Counted from the first letter of the stretch, positions 1-13,274 are shown. The stretch is DNA of 64,000 nt from Glandiceps talaboti (GCF_964340395.1 NC_135551.1:25524503-25588502); one strand, 5' to 3'. Numbers and translations: made by a program. The notes: generated from the letters alone by a model not told the origin.

Positions 1-3000
1 TACTTAATAAAGGACACGGATGGTTAGCAAAAGTCCTCACCGAAACTGACATTCTGAAAAGCAAAAATAGCTGTGCACATTTCAATGTCAATACTCGCAT
101 TTGTAGTGTTTCTTTCAACTGAAATGGATTACATATGTAAATTTCGACATAAACTTAAGATGTCACTTTCCAGAGGCAATTTAGAAGCTAAACTATTAGA
201 AGTGTGCTCATTGTGGTTTTAAAGAGCATACAACGTGTATCTTCCGGCAGACTGTCAGATTGTCCGCACATAAACAACAACATTTCAAACGTTATGATTC
301 TTCGCCCAGACGTCATCGTTTTTTTTTTCATCTTCCAAATTCGAATACATCAAAGTGCGGCATTTTCCTTTCATTTTATCGACTAATGGATCAGATTACG
401 TGGGTAAACACTTAGAATCAAACAAAAATATACCAAAACAGAAACTGCGAAATATTATTCAGTGTGACCTCCAAGTACACGAACGTCAGGTTAACCCCAA
501 TACTTCATACATCTAGTAAAATAATAAATTCCGTTTTATAATTTTGTTTTTGTAATTTTTTTGTCAGATTTTGCACACATATCATAAACTGGGATCGTTT
601 CTATTATTCCAAACTAAAATTAAGTTAAAATGTGCAAAAATGTTGTAAAAATACAACAATGTTTGATCAAATTGATTTAGGCGGGAATGGTGTAGGTGAC
701 GAAGATAATGCAAATTTAAAAAAAAAACTGAATTCACCATGGTATCTGGAGTGTCTGTGGTCGAGTATGTAGACGTTACAATGGACGCGTTTTTCACGGG
801 GTTATGACAGTGAGACGGGATTGTTGTCACAGATAGTTGTAGCGTTACAACGGCATAACGACTAATGCACAGTAAATGTACACGATAAAAATCTGCCAGC
901 TCAAATAATGATTTTGTAACATACTCCACGAGTAAGCAAATAACTCGTAGCTGTCACCAAATGAAATATAACAGTGTTTTCCACTGACATCCATATTTTG
1001 CTAATGCCTGACTCGAGACGATACTTACAGCATGCGGAAAGTAATAACATTACAATCTAAATGTATTCGACTAGGCAATGGTATTCATTAAAAACAGGAC
1101 GAGTCTGTGTATATATAGAACAATTCACCTATCTGTTCAAATTATTTTTCGTTGGTATAAATCTCATAACAGCACCCCATTAAATAGACATATTCAACAC
1201 TGTAAAAATACTGACGTTTTTACAATCAAACTGTAGCCCTCAAGAATGTATTCATAAATATATCGTATGTGTTTATTTCATGTATCTATATCATGATCTG
1301 TAAGAAAGTATATTTTATCTCTCTTGGTCATTCACACTGAGATATTTAGTAGACTCCCAGCACAGCCACGAAATCCCTTTTGAATTTAATAAGACACAAC
1401 AATAAACGATTTGTTGTCATTGGGTAAATTTCCAAGTAAAATGACACAAAATAATTCCGTTTTATTTTATTCATGTATTCATTTATGAATAATTCCAGAT
1501 TGGTAGTCATAAATTTTCTTTTGACAAAAACTGGAAAGAGAACAAATTGAAAATTTGATAATCTGATAAATAGTAAGTAAAAACATAGGTGTACTGAGTT
1601 GATCACGGGTCTCTGCAGGAGGACTTTCTTGTAACACATGCAGCTAGCTGAACGCAGCACCGAGGTGTGACATAATGTTTTCTTGCATACGTGGGTAAGA
1701 ATGAATTTTACGGAAATTTACTTAAACAATACATTGTATGAATGTCATTCTTGTTTTCGATCCAGTGGTGTCTAGTAGTTTTCTAGTGGACGAGATCGAT
1801 AGAATCACATAAACAACCTGTGCCCATGTCGATAAATTCTTCTTTCATGATCAGGCATAATATTTTGCAAATTTCGATGAAAAATCACAACAATTCATTA
1901 CCATGCATTGCTCATTTTAAGTAAGAATTACAAAATCAAGCGATGCGATCAATATTTCAATCTCACAAATTTAATTGTTTCTTTGAGAGAGAGAAAAAAA
2001 ACATTGCTCCTGTTGGAGAATAACGTGGCATTCGATATTGCGTAAATTTGATGTATTTCTAGACTTATCTGTTTTTATTATGTAAACAAAGGATTGAAAT
2101 GTACAAGATGTTTGATCTTTTTTTCTCAAAAAAATACTATCATAGCATTTGAACTTTTCTCTGACAAAACTGCAAACACGTATTTGGAAACAGATCCGGT
2201 GTAGCACTTGTTTAGGTGCACGTCACCAAAACGAGAACGTGGTAGCTTAAATTACAAATGGTAATTTTGCTAAATTGTATATTTTTCCTCTTCGACCAAA
2301 CATTATTTTTCATTTAAGGCGCAATGAAGTATAGCTAGTGATGTAGGCAGACAAGTGGATACGATTCGTTGTCAACGTATCCCTTCCATGCCTGGCGGCT
2401 GTTTGGTGTATTCTTTATATCTCGATTATTACCGTTCATCCAATTTAGTATCATCTGAAAATCGAAATTTCAATAATTCGCACAAAAAGCACAAAAAGGT
2501 TCGTGCTCACTGAAACAACAATGAAGGTATTGAAGTAAATTGGTGTGATGGTTTAAGGCACATTTCACACAGAAGTGACGAATTCCTGTGCTTTATTCGT
2601 AGCCTTCACGTTTTTGCAACCCAACCGCGTCATCTAACTCAGATTTCTTGTTTTTTGACGATTTGTAAAACACTCTGAAGTGAGATAAAAGCAATGCAAG
2701 GTGACAGTCCAAGCAGCTTGTGGCTATCTATGCTGTCTGGGATGTTGTGTCGCGCTTTTTTTTCATACGCTCAATACACAAAGCGCGAAACAAACACTAG
2801 TGTGAGTTGTGTTGTTCGTAGTTATTTCAAGCCGGTATTATTCGTCACTCATGCATATGACTCTGCAAACACATAGCACCCACTCTTGATCTGCAATTTT
2901 CACCAAGCTGAATGAAAAAAGAAAACAAGTATAACGTGACCAAATCCGCGTGCAAAATACCCACAAAGCCAAGTAGAGCAATCACAAAACGGCTGTCCAG

Positions 3001-3160
3001 TTCAGTTCATCAAAAAAAAATGCGACAGAATTTTTATATTGAAATGTACATCTGAAATGTACAAGGGTGAGTGCAATATTGTCACTGAGGCAACGACGAT
3101 CTCCATAATGGTGTTAATTCCATCTCTGTTTCTCTGCTTATCTGTTTGAAACATACAAGG
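1..3160. other. AT-rich non-coding stretch
   Basis: This stretch is unique AT-rich DNA with many short A and T runs. Open frames are short, are not bounded by good splice sites and match no family I know. The longest is 115 codons on the minus strand (582-929), has ordinary composition and no recognisable motif, and I leave it uncalled. No tandem repeat, RNA gene or promoter stands out. Confidence 0.6.
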
Positions 3161-3560
3161 TTATGTCGCGATTCACTCTCAGCCCTGCAGTTTTTATCTT
3201 CCGGAGGCGTCGCTTTCTTCACGCTTCCACGCTTCTAAATGCTATGTCTGATTGCGAGAGCCGGGCGAACTGTATTGATATGTGGAATGTCTTCTGTCTC
3301 TGTTTGTCACTGCCGATTCAAGATGGCCGCCAACTTTCCGGGTCACCGATGTTCGTCAACATGAATTCCCACCGTAGTCTATATTTTCACATTTTCACGT
3401 TGCCTACTATACCTGGACCGTGTCTCACAGAAAAAAAATCCACTCGTGTTAACAAATCGTACTAACACAAGTAAAGTATGAAGGCGTCCCGATGACTCGT
3501 AGACAACGTGTCTGTCGACAACGGAGGCTTCAACAACACGACCTGCCCAGTCGGTGTTGT
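3160..3560. promoter_or_regulatory. CpG-richer island with ETS and YY1 consensus sites
   Basis: GC and CpG rise clearly above the flanks. A CTTCCGGA ETS core lies at 3199-3206, and AAGATGGCCGCC at 3320-3331 is the YY1 consensus read on the opposite strand (CGGCCATCTT). ETS plus YY1 in a TATA-less CpG-rich patch is typical of housekeeping promoters in animals, but I see no defined start site or downstream ORF. Function is inferred from motifs only. Confidence 0.25.
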
Positions 3561-6240
3561 ACTCCGTAGACCAATCTTCCATATGGTAACTTTTGAAATA
3601 TTTATGCGAACCGTGCTCGTATTGATGGATGGCCTATGATTTATTGCTTTTCTTTAACACTCTAGTGCGCATCTCCATGTTTTATTCCCTTCGAATACTC
3701 TCATCTAACGTGGCAGTTTTAACGTACAAAATCACCCCTTCTGAGCCACGCTTTAAACTTATCCAAAATTTCTTTCAGGATGCGTTTTCTTATTTATCCC
3801 AATTTACATATTCATTTGACATATTACAAAATTGAATCTTATTATAATTTGATGAATTAAAATCTGTCTTAAATCCCGAATACATATTTATAGAATAACA
3901 ATTATTTTAGTTTTGTTTCTGATATTGTTTTATCCTTATAAATTATATCCTTCACTAGTCTCCATATTCTGTCCAGCTGAACTATACAGCAATGTATATT
4001 TCACATACATCACCACTTGAAATTGACAAATTGTGTTTATCCTTGTATCATTTCAAGCTTTTAGAAAGCCATAATTCAGAATTATCGGGGTCAACATCAA
4101 CTTTCTCAACCATAATGATTATACCGCCGGTACTATATGAAAAGATATCGTCTTTTTTGGCTGTTCATTTCATCTGAAATTTACTCCCCATGAATCTCCA
4201 TGCTTCACCTTAATAAGAAATATACAAATATCTCTCCATACTGATTCAAATCAGGGTAATTTGTACCGGAAGAAAAGATTGAGTACTGATAATTCTGCTG
4301 AGTATCCCTGAATCTGCCAACGTTCTGCGATATCCAATATTTCTTTTAAAACATGTTATTTATTTATTTATTTTCGAAAAATCATCTTTTTAAAAAAGCC
4401 ACCGATTTTTTTTTTCAAATTAAACGATCTGAATATGTTAGACGAAGTGGATGTATTTTTGTGGTTTTTGAAGTGTCGTTTTAGCAAATACATGCATATT
4501 TATCCGTATGCAAATAGAGTATTGGTAGGTTAAAGACGCACGTTATGTAATGGATGACTAACAGGACAAGCGATTTTGTCCTTCGTTTAAAATAATACAC
4601 CAGTCTTAAATTCACAATACATATCAGTGAGTAGTTTGAGTTACAATCTTTAAGTGTCATTCTGAATATTTGCATATACCTTTCTGCTTTCAAGACACAT
4701 TAGTACATAAGTGAGACATAGTTTTTTAACTCATACAAATTTTATCTGTTGATATGTTCGTTTCAACAAACACAGTAAATACACAAAAATATCATCTGAG
4801 AGTGAACTTAAGTATTCAAATTTAGAATATCGAAATCTCGATCGTATTGAATTCTATTTCAAGATTCTAGGAAAAAGAGTTTGTGATTTTAGAGTTTGAA
4901 TTGTGTGTACTCCAGTGGTGTTCGAATTTAATTTGAATTTTAAAAAAATTCCAAAAAAAATCATTATTCAGATTTTTTAATATAAAATTATGCAAAAGGT
5001 TGGAATGAAATAAGATGTGTTTTTGACTTCCAATGTATAGATATTTTTCTTATCAAAATCTGGCATTGCTATATCATAGACTTTTTACCACTTTTTCATC
5101 AACATTTTTAAATTCTCATAAACATGTTTACATTTTAAGACTCCGTTAACTATGTCTTCGTCCACTTAATATTCATCGAAAAATAATATTTACCATTTTA
5201 TTCTGAAATCGCCTAAATTGAAAATCATTTTTTAAAATTATTTTCAAAACTAGAAAACACTGTTCTAAATCCATTCTTTTTTTCAATTGCGTTGTATAAT
5301 GGAGAGAACTATTCGTTTGTTCGACAAGAGAATTCTCACAAGAATTCACATTTAACCAAATTACAAATAGTGTAGTAGCAGTGTTTAAATACCAAATTGT
5401 CGTGTCATAAATTTGGAAATTATTTCATGTGAAGGGTTACGTTCTGAGATCAGTTATAAAGGGACACAACGACCTGCTGCTAATTAATTCCCCCGCGTGT
5501 TCATTTCAAAGACCTTGTATATTTCAAAGAACAGCTACTAGTGTGGCAAGAGGAATACGGTACGATTTCGGTGAACCAATATTATAATTGCAATTCTAAA
5601 TATTACTAAGATGGTGGATTACTCAACACCCATGCTGAAAAACGAACTTCTCTAAGATTTTTTTTTTTTTTAAATTAATCTTGATGGTTGGCCATTGTTG
5701 AAATTTCACAATATTTTCTGTAAATTAGTCACGTGGTGTATCTTTTCAATAACTGTAGCACACAAATATGTCAAAAATGTGAAAGTTGAGTTGATTTCGG
5801 GAGATTCTCCTATATTGAAGTAAATGGTCATCTCTCTCTAAAAAAAGGAATGTTACCACTTACGTTACTGATATATGCAATTCCTTTGTAGAAGTCTGAA
5901 ATGTGCTTATATTTCATTTTGGAAAGCAGACATAAATAGGAATATGCATTCAAAATATTTGTAATGGAAACAGAAACTAAACATTCAAGGAGACAATAAC
6001 AGCCATAGGAATTAATTACTGTCCTATTTTCTCATCAAATAAAATACATATTGATGTGTTAAATTATTTCCTAAATGAAGACAATCAATTCAACAAGTTC
6101 GATATACAATTTTTCACAAAAAATATCAAATATTTAATTTGACTTTCAATTTTAAGTTTATGTATAACCTACCATACTCATCATACGAAAAAACTACTTT
6201 TTATATTTTTTATTGTCCAGACATTGTTTATGGTTTGTGT
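3561..6240. other. AT-rich non-coding stretch
   Basis: Unique, strongly AT-rich sequence with long T and A runs. There is no convincing ORF, tandem repeat or RNA gene. A TATAAAGG at about 5456 lacks an initiator at the right distance, so I do not call it a promoter. Confidence 0.6.
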
Positions 6241-6375
6241 TGATATTTGTCTGCATGTCTGTCAGTCTTTCTGTTTTTCTTTGTCTCCTATCCTCTTTAT
6301 TTCTGTTTATCTGACCAACTTTGTCTCTCTCTGATCCTGTTTCTCTCTGTCGCTGTCTCATTCTCTTTTCTTTTC

Positions 6376-6384
6376 CTGTCTGTA

Positions 6385-6447
<63 letters not shown>

Positions 6448-6558
6448 GTCTGTCGTCTGTCTTTTTCTGTCTGTCTATGCCTGTCTGTCTGTCTGTCTCT
6501 CTCTGTCTCTGTCTCTGTCTGTCTCTCTGTCTCTCTGTCTGTCTCTGTCTGTCTGTCT
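6376..6558. repeat. (TGTC)n microsatellite grading into mixed TCTG/TC
   Basis: An almost pure TGTC/TCTG run covers about 6376-6444 and then becomes an interrupted mixture of TCTG and TC units. The Cys-Leu-Ser-Val peptides readable through it are translations of the repeat, not a gene. Confidence 0.95.
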
Positions 6559-6563
6559 CCCCC

Positions 6564-6697
<134 letters not shown>

Positions 6698-6699
6698 AC

Positions 6700-7323
6700 A
6701 ATAGCAATATACAGCTATGAGATCACTTACATCATATCACGTCAGGTTTGTATACCAGATTAAACAAACAAAAATGCCTACTATTGACATACCCGTGCAC
6801 TATTTCACCAAAACAAATTTTCCGTCGTCTACATTCCACCAGAAAATGTACAAAGGGGACAACTACTGAGAATTCGGCACAAATTAACATATGTTGGATT
6901 ACCCAATCATACAGGCGGAATGACGGTGCGGTCCCAGCGAACAGCTTTAGATATCCGAACCCTGTGTTTGCACGTCTGTAATACTGCGCCATGCAAACAG
7001 ATTTCACAAATGCGTGCTAAAACGTGTTTACAAATGTTCGTTTCATCGTCTTCGGTTTATTTCTAGAAATTATTTTTTCAAAACAACCATTCTCACACCA
7101 TAATCATAATCATAAATAGAACTACTAACACATCGTTACATATTTTTTCAGACCCGCTTAAAAAACATCTCATAAAATGTAATGAACTCTCGGCTTTTGT
7201 CGCAGTTTAGCAAAACGTACCAATGGCAGATACTGCGTTGGTACCATTAAACATAATAACACATTTCCTGATCTAAAGATACATCGCACACCGTGCTCCT
7301 TTAACCCCAGTGTTACCATTCAG
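6700..7323. other. Non-coding stretch
   Basis: Unique sequence. Two frames of 77 (+) and 91 (-) codons overlap each other on opposite strands at 6732-7007; neither has splice signals or a recognisable motif. Nothing else is seen. Confidence 0.5.
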
Positions 7324-7650
7324 AAAAATATGTGAACAAAAAGAGAATACACTTTAAATATCATTTAAAAAATAAAACACTTGTATACACCATATATGGT
7401 TCAACAAATATAGCGGAAGGGACACTACAAAAAAATGTGAACAAAAAAGAGAATACATTTTGAATATCATTTTAAAAAATAAAACTCTTTTACACACCAT
7501 ATATGGTTTAACACACATAGCGGAAGGGACACTGCATACTAAGTTCTTTTAACCTTTAACCTTTCAGGGGGAAAATATGTGAACAACCATTGTAAATATC
7601 ATTCTTAAAATGAACACTTTACACCATGAATTGATAAATAAACATATCTA
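7324..7650. repeat. Tandem duplication, unit about 105 bp, 2.5 diverged copies
   Basis: The phrase ATGTGAACAAAAA starts at about 7330 and 7435. It is followed in both copies by GAGAATACA, a TATCATTT-AAAATAAAAC block, CCATATATGGTT (itself a palindrome) and AGCGGAAGGGACACT. A third partial copy starts near 7577 with TATGTGAACAA and TAAATATCATT, about 142 bp further on. Confidence 0.85.
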
Positions 7651-7770
7651 GTTCAGGAAAGTGATTCCAGATGTGCCGAATGCTACATATAAAATTGAAT
7701 TCTTTTGTTCTACTTTGGTTTAGATTTAAATCAAATAAAGTACACGGATGTCATCATAACTTTTTTTTGC

Positions 7771-7825
7771 TTTGTTTGTTTGTTTGTTTGTTTGTTTGTT
7801 TGTTTGTTTGTTTGTTTGTTTGTTT
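7771..7825. repeat. (TTTG)n microsatellite
   Basis: About 13 perfect TTTG units, preceded by a T run. Confidence 0.95.
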
Positions 7826-7829
7826 ACTA

Positions 7830-8340
7830 CTATTATCAGTGATTACAAGATGCCCCAAAATTGTCTATGTCTCGGATAATGTTTGTTAAACAACATATCT
7901 ACATGTCGCAATAAATCTGTCTTCATCAAAATAAGAGAACTTCTCTTTTGAAATAAAAGACACGGTGAATGAGAAATGGTGAAATATCTTAACAATACAT
8001 GTCTTTTGTATTGATTTATTGAAGGCGGTCCCCATAGCATATTGTCCCTTAATAATTAATATCAGGGAAATATCATTTTAGCCAGTAATTATAGAATTAT
8101 AATAGCAGACATTAAACAAAGATAAGCTGTACTTGTAATCTCCAAGAAACATGAAATTTCATCTGTGTCACTATTTGTCTGACATCAAAAGAGAATAAAT
8201 AAATAAAGGAGATAAAATGACTAGAATTGACAAGTTGTTTGTTAGACTACCAGTAATTGAAAGAGATACACATCAATAAAATGATTGATAATTTAAGATT
8301 ATAAGGTACGTGCATATATATATACATACAGAATGTATAT
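7830..8340. other. Non-coding stretch
   Basis: AT-rich unique DNA; no supported gene or repeat. Confidence 0.5.
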
Positions 8341-8341
8341 A

Positions 8342-8345
8342 CATT

Positions 8346-8405
<60 letters not shown>

Positions 8406-8473
8406 TGTGTATAGACAGACAGACACACACACACACTCACTCACTCACTCACTCACAGACAGACAGACAGACA

Positions 8474-8509
<36 letters not shown>

Positions 8510-8535
8510 GACAGACACCATATATATATATATAA
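8342..8535. repeat. Compound microsatellite with mirrored order: AT, TG, ... AC, ACAG, AT
   Basis: The order is (AT)n about 8343-8366, (TG)n about 8366-8402, GACA, AC, TCAC, ACAG, a long (AC)n, ACAG again, then (AT)n to 8535. The outer AT and the inner TG/AC tracts are mutually complementary, so one strand can fold back on itself. Confidence 0.9.
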
Positions 8536-9414
8536 TTTTTTTGATTGCATTTATATCTCTTACGCAAAACTACTAACATCTATGTACGTACATCATGGAG
8601 TAAATTCAAGTTCTTTAAAAAGGAAATAGGTACTCTTGTATCATTGTAGACATTAAAATGTATCAAATTCTTAAGGGATCTCTATTACTTCCAAAAATCA
8701 AGATCTTAGCTATAGGGAATGCTTCACATTGTTGCTAAAAACCGCTTATAAACCCAGGATATTTCCAACGTTGTACTTTTTTAGAATTATGACAGGATAT
8801 GTTACATCCCTAGCCAGACAGGTTAACTCTTCTCGTTTGTAAGTGAGGATACATCGGATTTTGGTATTGAATAGTTAAAATTGGTTCAAACTTTTGACAT
8901 ATCTTTCTGTATAGCTCTTTCAAAATACTTTACTCTTGTTCTGCTTACTAAAACATTTGTTGTCGTGGAGCAGCTTACAAGCTAGCCTTTGTTATCATTC
9001 TGTTGTGAAGAATTAATCAACTCCATACCTTACATAGCCTCTGTAGCTCTAACTTCCTCTGTGTGTGTGTGTCTGTGTGTGTGTGTGTGTGTGTGGTTTT
9101 TTTTGCAATAATTTTTGCACGTTCGAATAGACACCAAACATTTACACTAAACGGTTCAATAATTCTGATCAGCTGAATTCCTTCTCTACTCGTCGCTGTT
9201 GGTAATATGTATACTAGCTTGATGCACACGTGTAAATAGTCATGACGGATGCACGACCATTTACTTTTTGACAACAAATTGTGATTCTGTGAGACCCTGA
9301 CACGATTTGATCTCTTGTCAGTCATATATGTTTCAGGTTGGCAATCAACATATATAAGTAAAGAGAAAAACATCAAAACTATGAAAGAATTTCTAGTTAC
9401 AGATACCGTGTCTA
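8536..9414. other. Non-coding stretch with a short (TG)n at 9061-9095
   Basis: Unique AT-rich DNA containing one (TG)n tract of about 35 bp followed by a T run. The 119-codon minus-strand frame at 9017-9376 runs through the dinucleotide tract and resembles nothing known. Confidence 0.5.
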
Positions 9415-9598
9415 TAAAGTGGCCATTTGGATAATAAATGTTTTCATTTGGTTGCAGTTTATCGAGTTACAAACAAAGACTTGGTATATATTGTTTCACG
9501 TTGTTGTTGTTTTTTAAAGTAGAAAAACATGTTAGAGTTGTTTTCGGAAATAAAAGTATAAAATAGACACTCAAATTTCACTCCACATGGCCACTTTA
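9415..9598. mobile_element. MITE-like foldback element, 184 bp, perfect 12-bp terminal inverted repeats
   Basis: TAAAGTGGCCAT at 9415-9426 is exactly inverted as ATGGCCACTTTA at 9587-9598. The interior is non-coding. Read in reverse, it matches the left arm of the larger foldback at 32.3-32.7 kb, with shared phrases such as TTTTTCTACTT and ATATACCAAGTC in the same order. The outermost TA at each end could be a Tc1/mariner-type TA target duplication, in which case the element proper is 180 bp. With no transposase present it would be non-autonomous. Confidence 0.75.
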
Positions 9599-9686
9599 AA
9601 ATCGAAACTTAGTACTGAAATGAAAGCAAAACTAAGGTTGGGATATTTATACCAGTCATCTATGACCACTAACGACTTAATTATTC

Positions 9687-9905
9687 AATGGTAAACATTT
9701 ATGGGGACGTGATCAAGTTTCTGGAGAAGCACTGACCAAAGTTTCAGCAACAGGAATAGTCATAAGTAAACAATTGTGGGGAGGGGGATCGATTTTAATT
9801 TGAAATTCTGACCACATTCTCAGCTACCGTGTTCATAAGTAAACAATTGTGGGGAGGGGAGGGGGTCAATTGTTCTGAGAAACTCCCACCAAATTTGCAA
9901 CTACC
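9687..9905. repeat. Tandem repeat, unit about 78 bp, three copies
   Basis: GTAAACAATTGTGGGGAGGG occurs at about 9767 and 9838, and a diverged GGTAAACATTTATGGGGA at about 9690. Each is followed by a TTCTG(A/G)GA-like segment, a (C)TGACCA/CCACCAAA block and a (G)CAACTACC-like block. Confidence 0.75.
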
Positions 9906-9949
9906 ATGAAATAGTCTAAATTATTAGTGTTCTAAAGTAAACCTAAACC

Positions 9950-11830
9950 TTCAAAGAATTCATAGTACCCGATTCGAATTTAGATTCTTTAAACCTGAAT
10001 GCATAATTTATATTTTGAAGATTCCACCGTATTCAGTCAAACACCTACTTACGATCCAAGTATACATCTCAATTATTTCTACACCAAGCAATTTTAGACT
10101 TGTATAAGATTATTATATATACCAACAGTCTACAAATAGTTTTTTTTATATCTACGAATATATTTTATAATCAGAAAGAAATATATCGTTACGTATATTT
10201 TGCGTAGTCATTTTAAGGTAGTCACTATTCTAACGAGATGGAGACACTTGACTCATTTGATACTCAGATGTTACACTACAAAAAAATGAAAGTGAACGGT
10301 CTCAACTCAACTCAACTCAACTCAAAGGGTTTCCTGACTAGCTTTCAACCTGTAAACAGAACAGTATCAGATACAGCATCGTGTATTGTAACTAAATGGA
10401 AAATAAAAGTATCACAATACGCGTTAATCGAAAAACTTATTCAGGACCCAAATATGTAAAAAAAAAAAATTTTTAAATAAATAAATAAAATAAACAAAAT
10501 AATTTAGAGTGTATATAGACTTATTATATATAACAATAATCCACAAGTTTTTTTAAATACATATTTAGGAATATATTTGTAATAAGAAAATATTGTAACT
10601 TTGTACACATATCGGAAGCACGTAAGTTCGTGTAACTGTTCTAGATAGATGGAAAATATACACCCAAAATCATTCGGTACCCAAATATGTAAATATTACA
10701 ATATTATATAATTTAGACATGTATAGACTTATTATCTATATCAATATGCTACAAAAAAAATTGTTTATAACTAATAATATATTCGTAATCTGAAAACAAA
10801 CATTGTAATGTACATATACATATTGAAATCATTGTCATTCTAGGAACATCTTGTATAATTGTACTTAGAGGGAAAACTTGTAGGTATAGTAATATATATT
10901 GTTTGAAAATCTAACGCGTCTGATGTGGGAAAATGGCATTACATACACACGTGTATTTGAAAATCTAACTCGTCAGACATGTGTGAAAATGATACTACGT
11001 ACCGAGCTCGTTCGGTACCCAGACATATTTTTTTTGTAAATGACAATGAATATAATATAGTGTGCAGAAAAAAGTTTTTGTATAATTGCCTTTTTTATAA
11101 TCTGAAACAATCTAAGTTATATGTATATATTAAAATATTTTTTTGCCGTAGAAACTAGAATATATTTTGTATATATTGTGGCTAGATTGCTAATGATTTT
11201 AAAGTGATACATATTGTATTCTAACTAATTCATTGTCCAGAAACAAATTCATATGTATATATTGAAATATCTTTTGTCTTGGGCACCATATGTGTTTTAA
11301 CCAGATCGTTACCTAATGAATAACAATGCGCATATTGTTCCCTAACTCATTCAGTATCAAGGTGTGTGAAAATAACATAATTCAGATAGTTTAGACATGT
11401 ATAGGGCCTTCTCATTATAATATATACCACAGTCTTTAAAAAAAATGTAAATGTGTTTTTAATTAAACGTTATGAAACTGTAATGTTTTCTGGCTGGATT
11501 CGAAATGAAAATATGCTAACATACACTGTCCGAAAACCGAACCCTATCAGTATTAACATATGTGTTGAAATGATACAAATCACTTTAAATCTGTATTTGT
11601 TTGTTATTATATCTGTGTCAATGTCCACAAAATATTTGTCTTTATATATCTAAAAATGTGTGTGTAATTTGAAAGAAATGTTTTTGGAAATCTGATTTGT
11701 TTAGATGCTGTATGTACTTTAGCTAGATGACAAAATGAAATTTAATAGGCATCGTCTAAACACCTAACTCGTTCGGTACCCAGACATGCGTCAAAATAAC
11801 ATGGAGACGTTATTTTAATGTTTTGAATTT
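9950..11830. repeat. Old, degenerate tandem array, unit about 340 bp
   Basis: The anchor TTCGGTACCCAGACAT and its diverged forms recur at about 9966, 10441, 10673, 11011, 11350 and 11771, most cleanly spaced 338 and 339 bp. A second anchor, GTATAGACTTATTATATATA, recurs at about 10100, 10512, 10719 and 11399, and a third, resembling TAGATAGATGGAAAA, between them. The irregular 232 and 421 bp steps imply deletions and insertions inside units. A local 55-bp duplication (TGAAAATCTAAC) lies at 10901-10992. No coding content is seen. Confidence 0.65.
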
Positions 11831-13274
11831 CACGTATTTATAGGATTGCCTTTAAAACTTAACTTTGACATCAATTTGTATTAAAGATGTCTTTCTACAA
11901 TATCGGTCTAAAATAAAATTGAAATTTCACAAAAGGTTACAGAAAAAACTAGAAAATACGTTCGAAAAATGTTGGCGGGAGATGATTGATAGTGGATATT
12001 TGAACTGTAGCGTTATCAATTAAAATGTATTAGTAATGATGAAAATGACATTTTCGTTTTATTTGATTTGTACATTTTATCGTAATGAAAGAATGCATTC
12101 AAAGAGAAATTCAATTGTGTTGGTAAACTGTAGTTTTAAATTAAACTTTTGTTCCAGACACAAAATTGGAAATTATTATCTGAAATTGTCGACTACATAG
12201 TTCAATCCTTGTCAACAGATTATGAAAAATGTTATATTAATAGCAATCACAGTAGTGCGATTCAAGATTCATGACATGATATTTGTAAATTTTGACTTTC
12301 ATGTGTCGTATGAATCTCAACACATTTCTTTTTTATACAACCGTGTTTTTTGTTTGTTATTGACACTGAGGACATTGTCTCTTTGTGATGAGCAATTGAT
12401 TGTGCTTTGATAAGCGTAGAATGAAAAGGAAGTTAAAATGAAACTAGGAATTGAAAACTGAACTAATTGACACTCCATCTATAGCGGCTATGTATAAACT
12501 ATGCTTGTACCTCTTTACATAAATATTGTACAATTTTAGAGGCTGTTGCCTTGAACTGTAGCACCGCAATATAAAAGTTTAAATTTCACAACATTCCTGC
12601 AAAGATAATCACAAATTTCTTGAATGTATTACTTTAATTGGTAGAGTATACCTGGCTCAGTCCAAAATGGGGCTAAAATGTGCCCAAAATTACTGAACAG
12701 CGAAAATTTGCCCAAAATTACTGAACAGCGAAAATTTGTCTCTAAATTTCGACGCGGGATTTTGTACGAGATAGAATTAACAATGACGTCCACATTCATA
12801 TTCAGCTCATTGTCGACTGAAAATATTTCATCATTATGACAAAATGTTGCAACACGTTCTCTTTTTTTGATCATCGATTGAACGAGTGTTTGTCGTTGTG
12901 CATTCACTGATGGAGCGAATCCAATACTTTGCCTCCGTAGTTTACTAGGAAACGTGGGACTCCAGAAGGAAATGAGATCCTATTAAGTTACTATTGTCAT
13001 CATGGTGATTGTAAATCCCTACAGCTGGTCTATCCACAAGACAGCGCAATTTTTTTTCCATTTGAATATGGTTTTGTTTTTAGATTTATATCAATCTTCA
13101 TGATATAGTTTTAAACAAACTTATGTCATAACTGGAACATCAACATTTTAGTATCCAATTATTTAAATATTATACAGTGATAAAATGGTTTAAATCTTTA
13201 CAAACCATGAGATATATTTATTATGATTGAAATTGACAGGCGGTATATATTCAGAAACTGACAACATTCAGATG
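11831..13274. other. AT-rich non-coding stretch
   Basis: Unique DNA apart from the 28-bp duplication listed separately. Nothing gene-like is supported. Confidence 0.5.
12683..12738. repeat. Perfect 28-bp tandem duplication
   Basis: Two identical head-to-tail copies begin with CCCAAAATTACTGAACAGCG, at 12683 and 12711. Perfect identity suggests a recent event. Confidence 0.95.
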
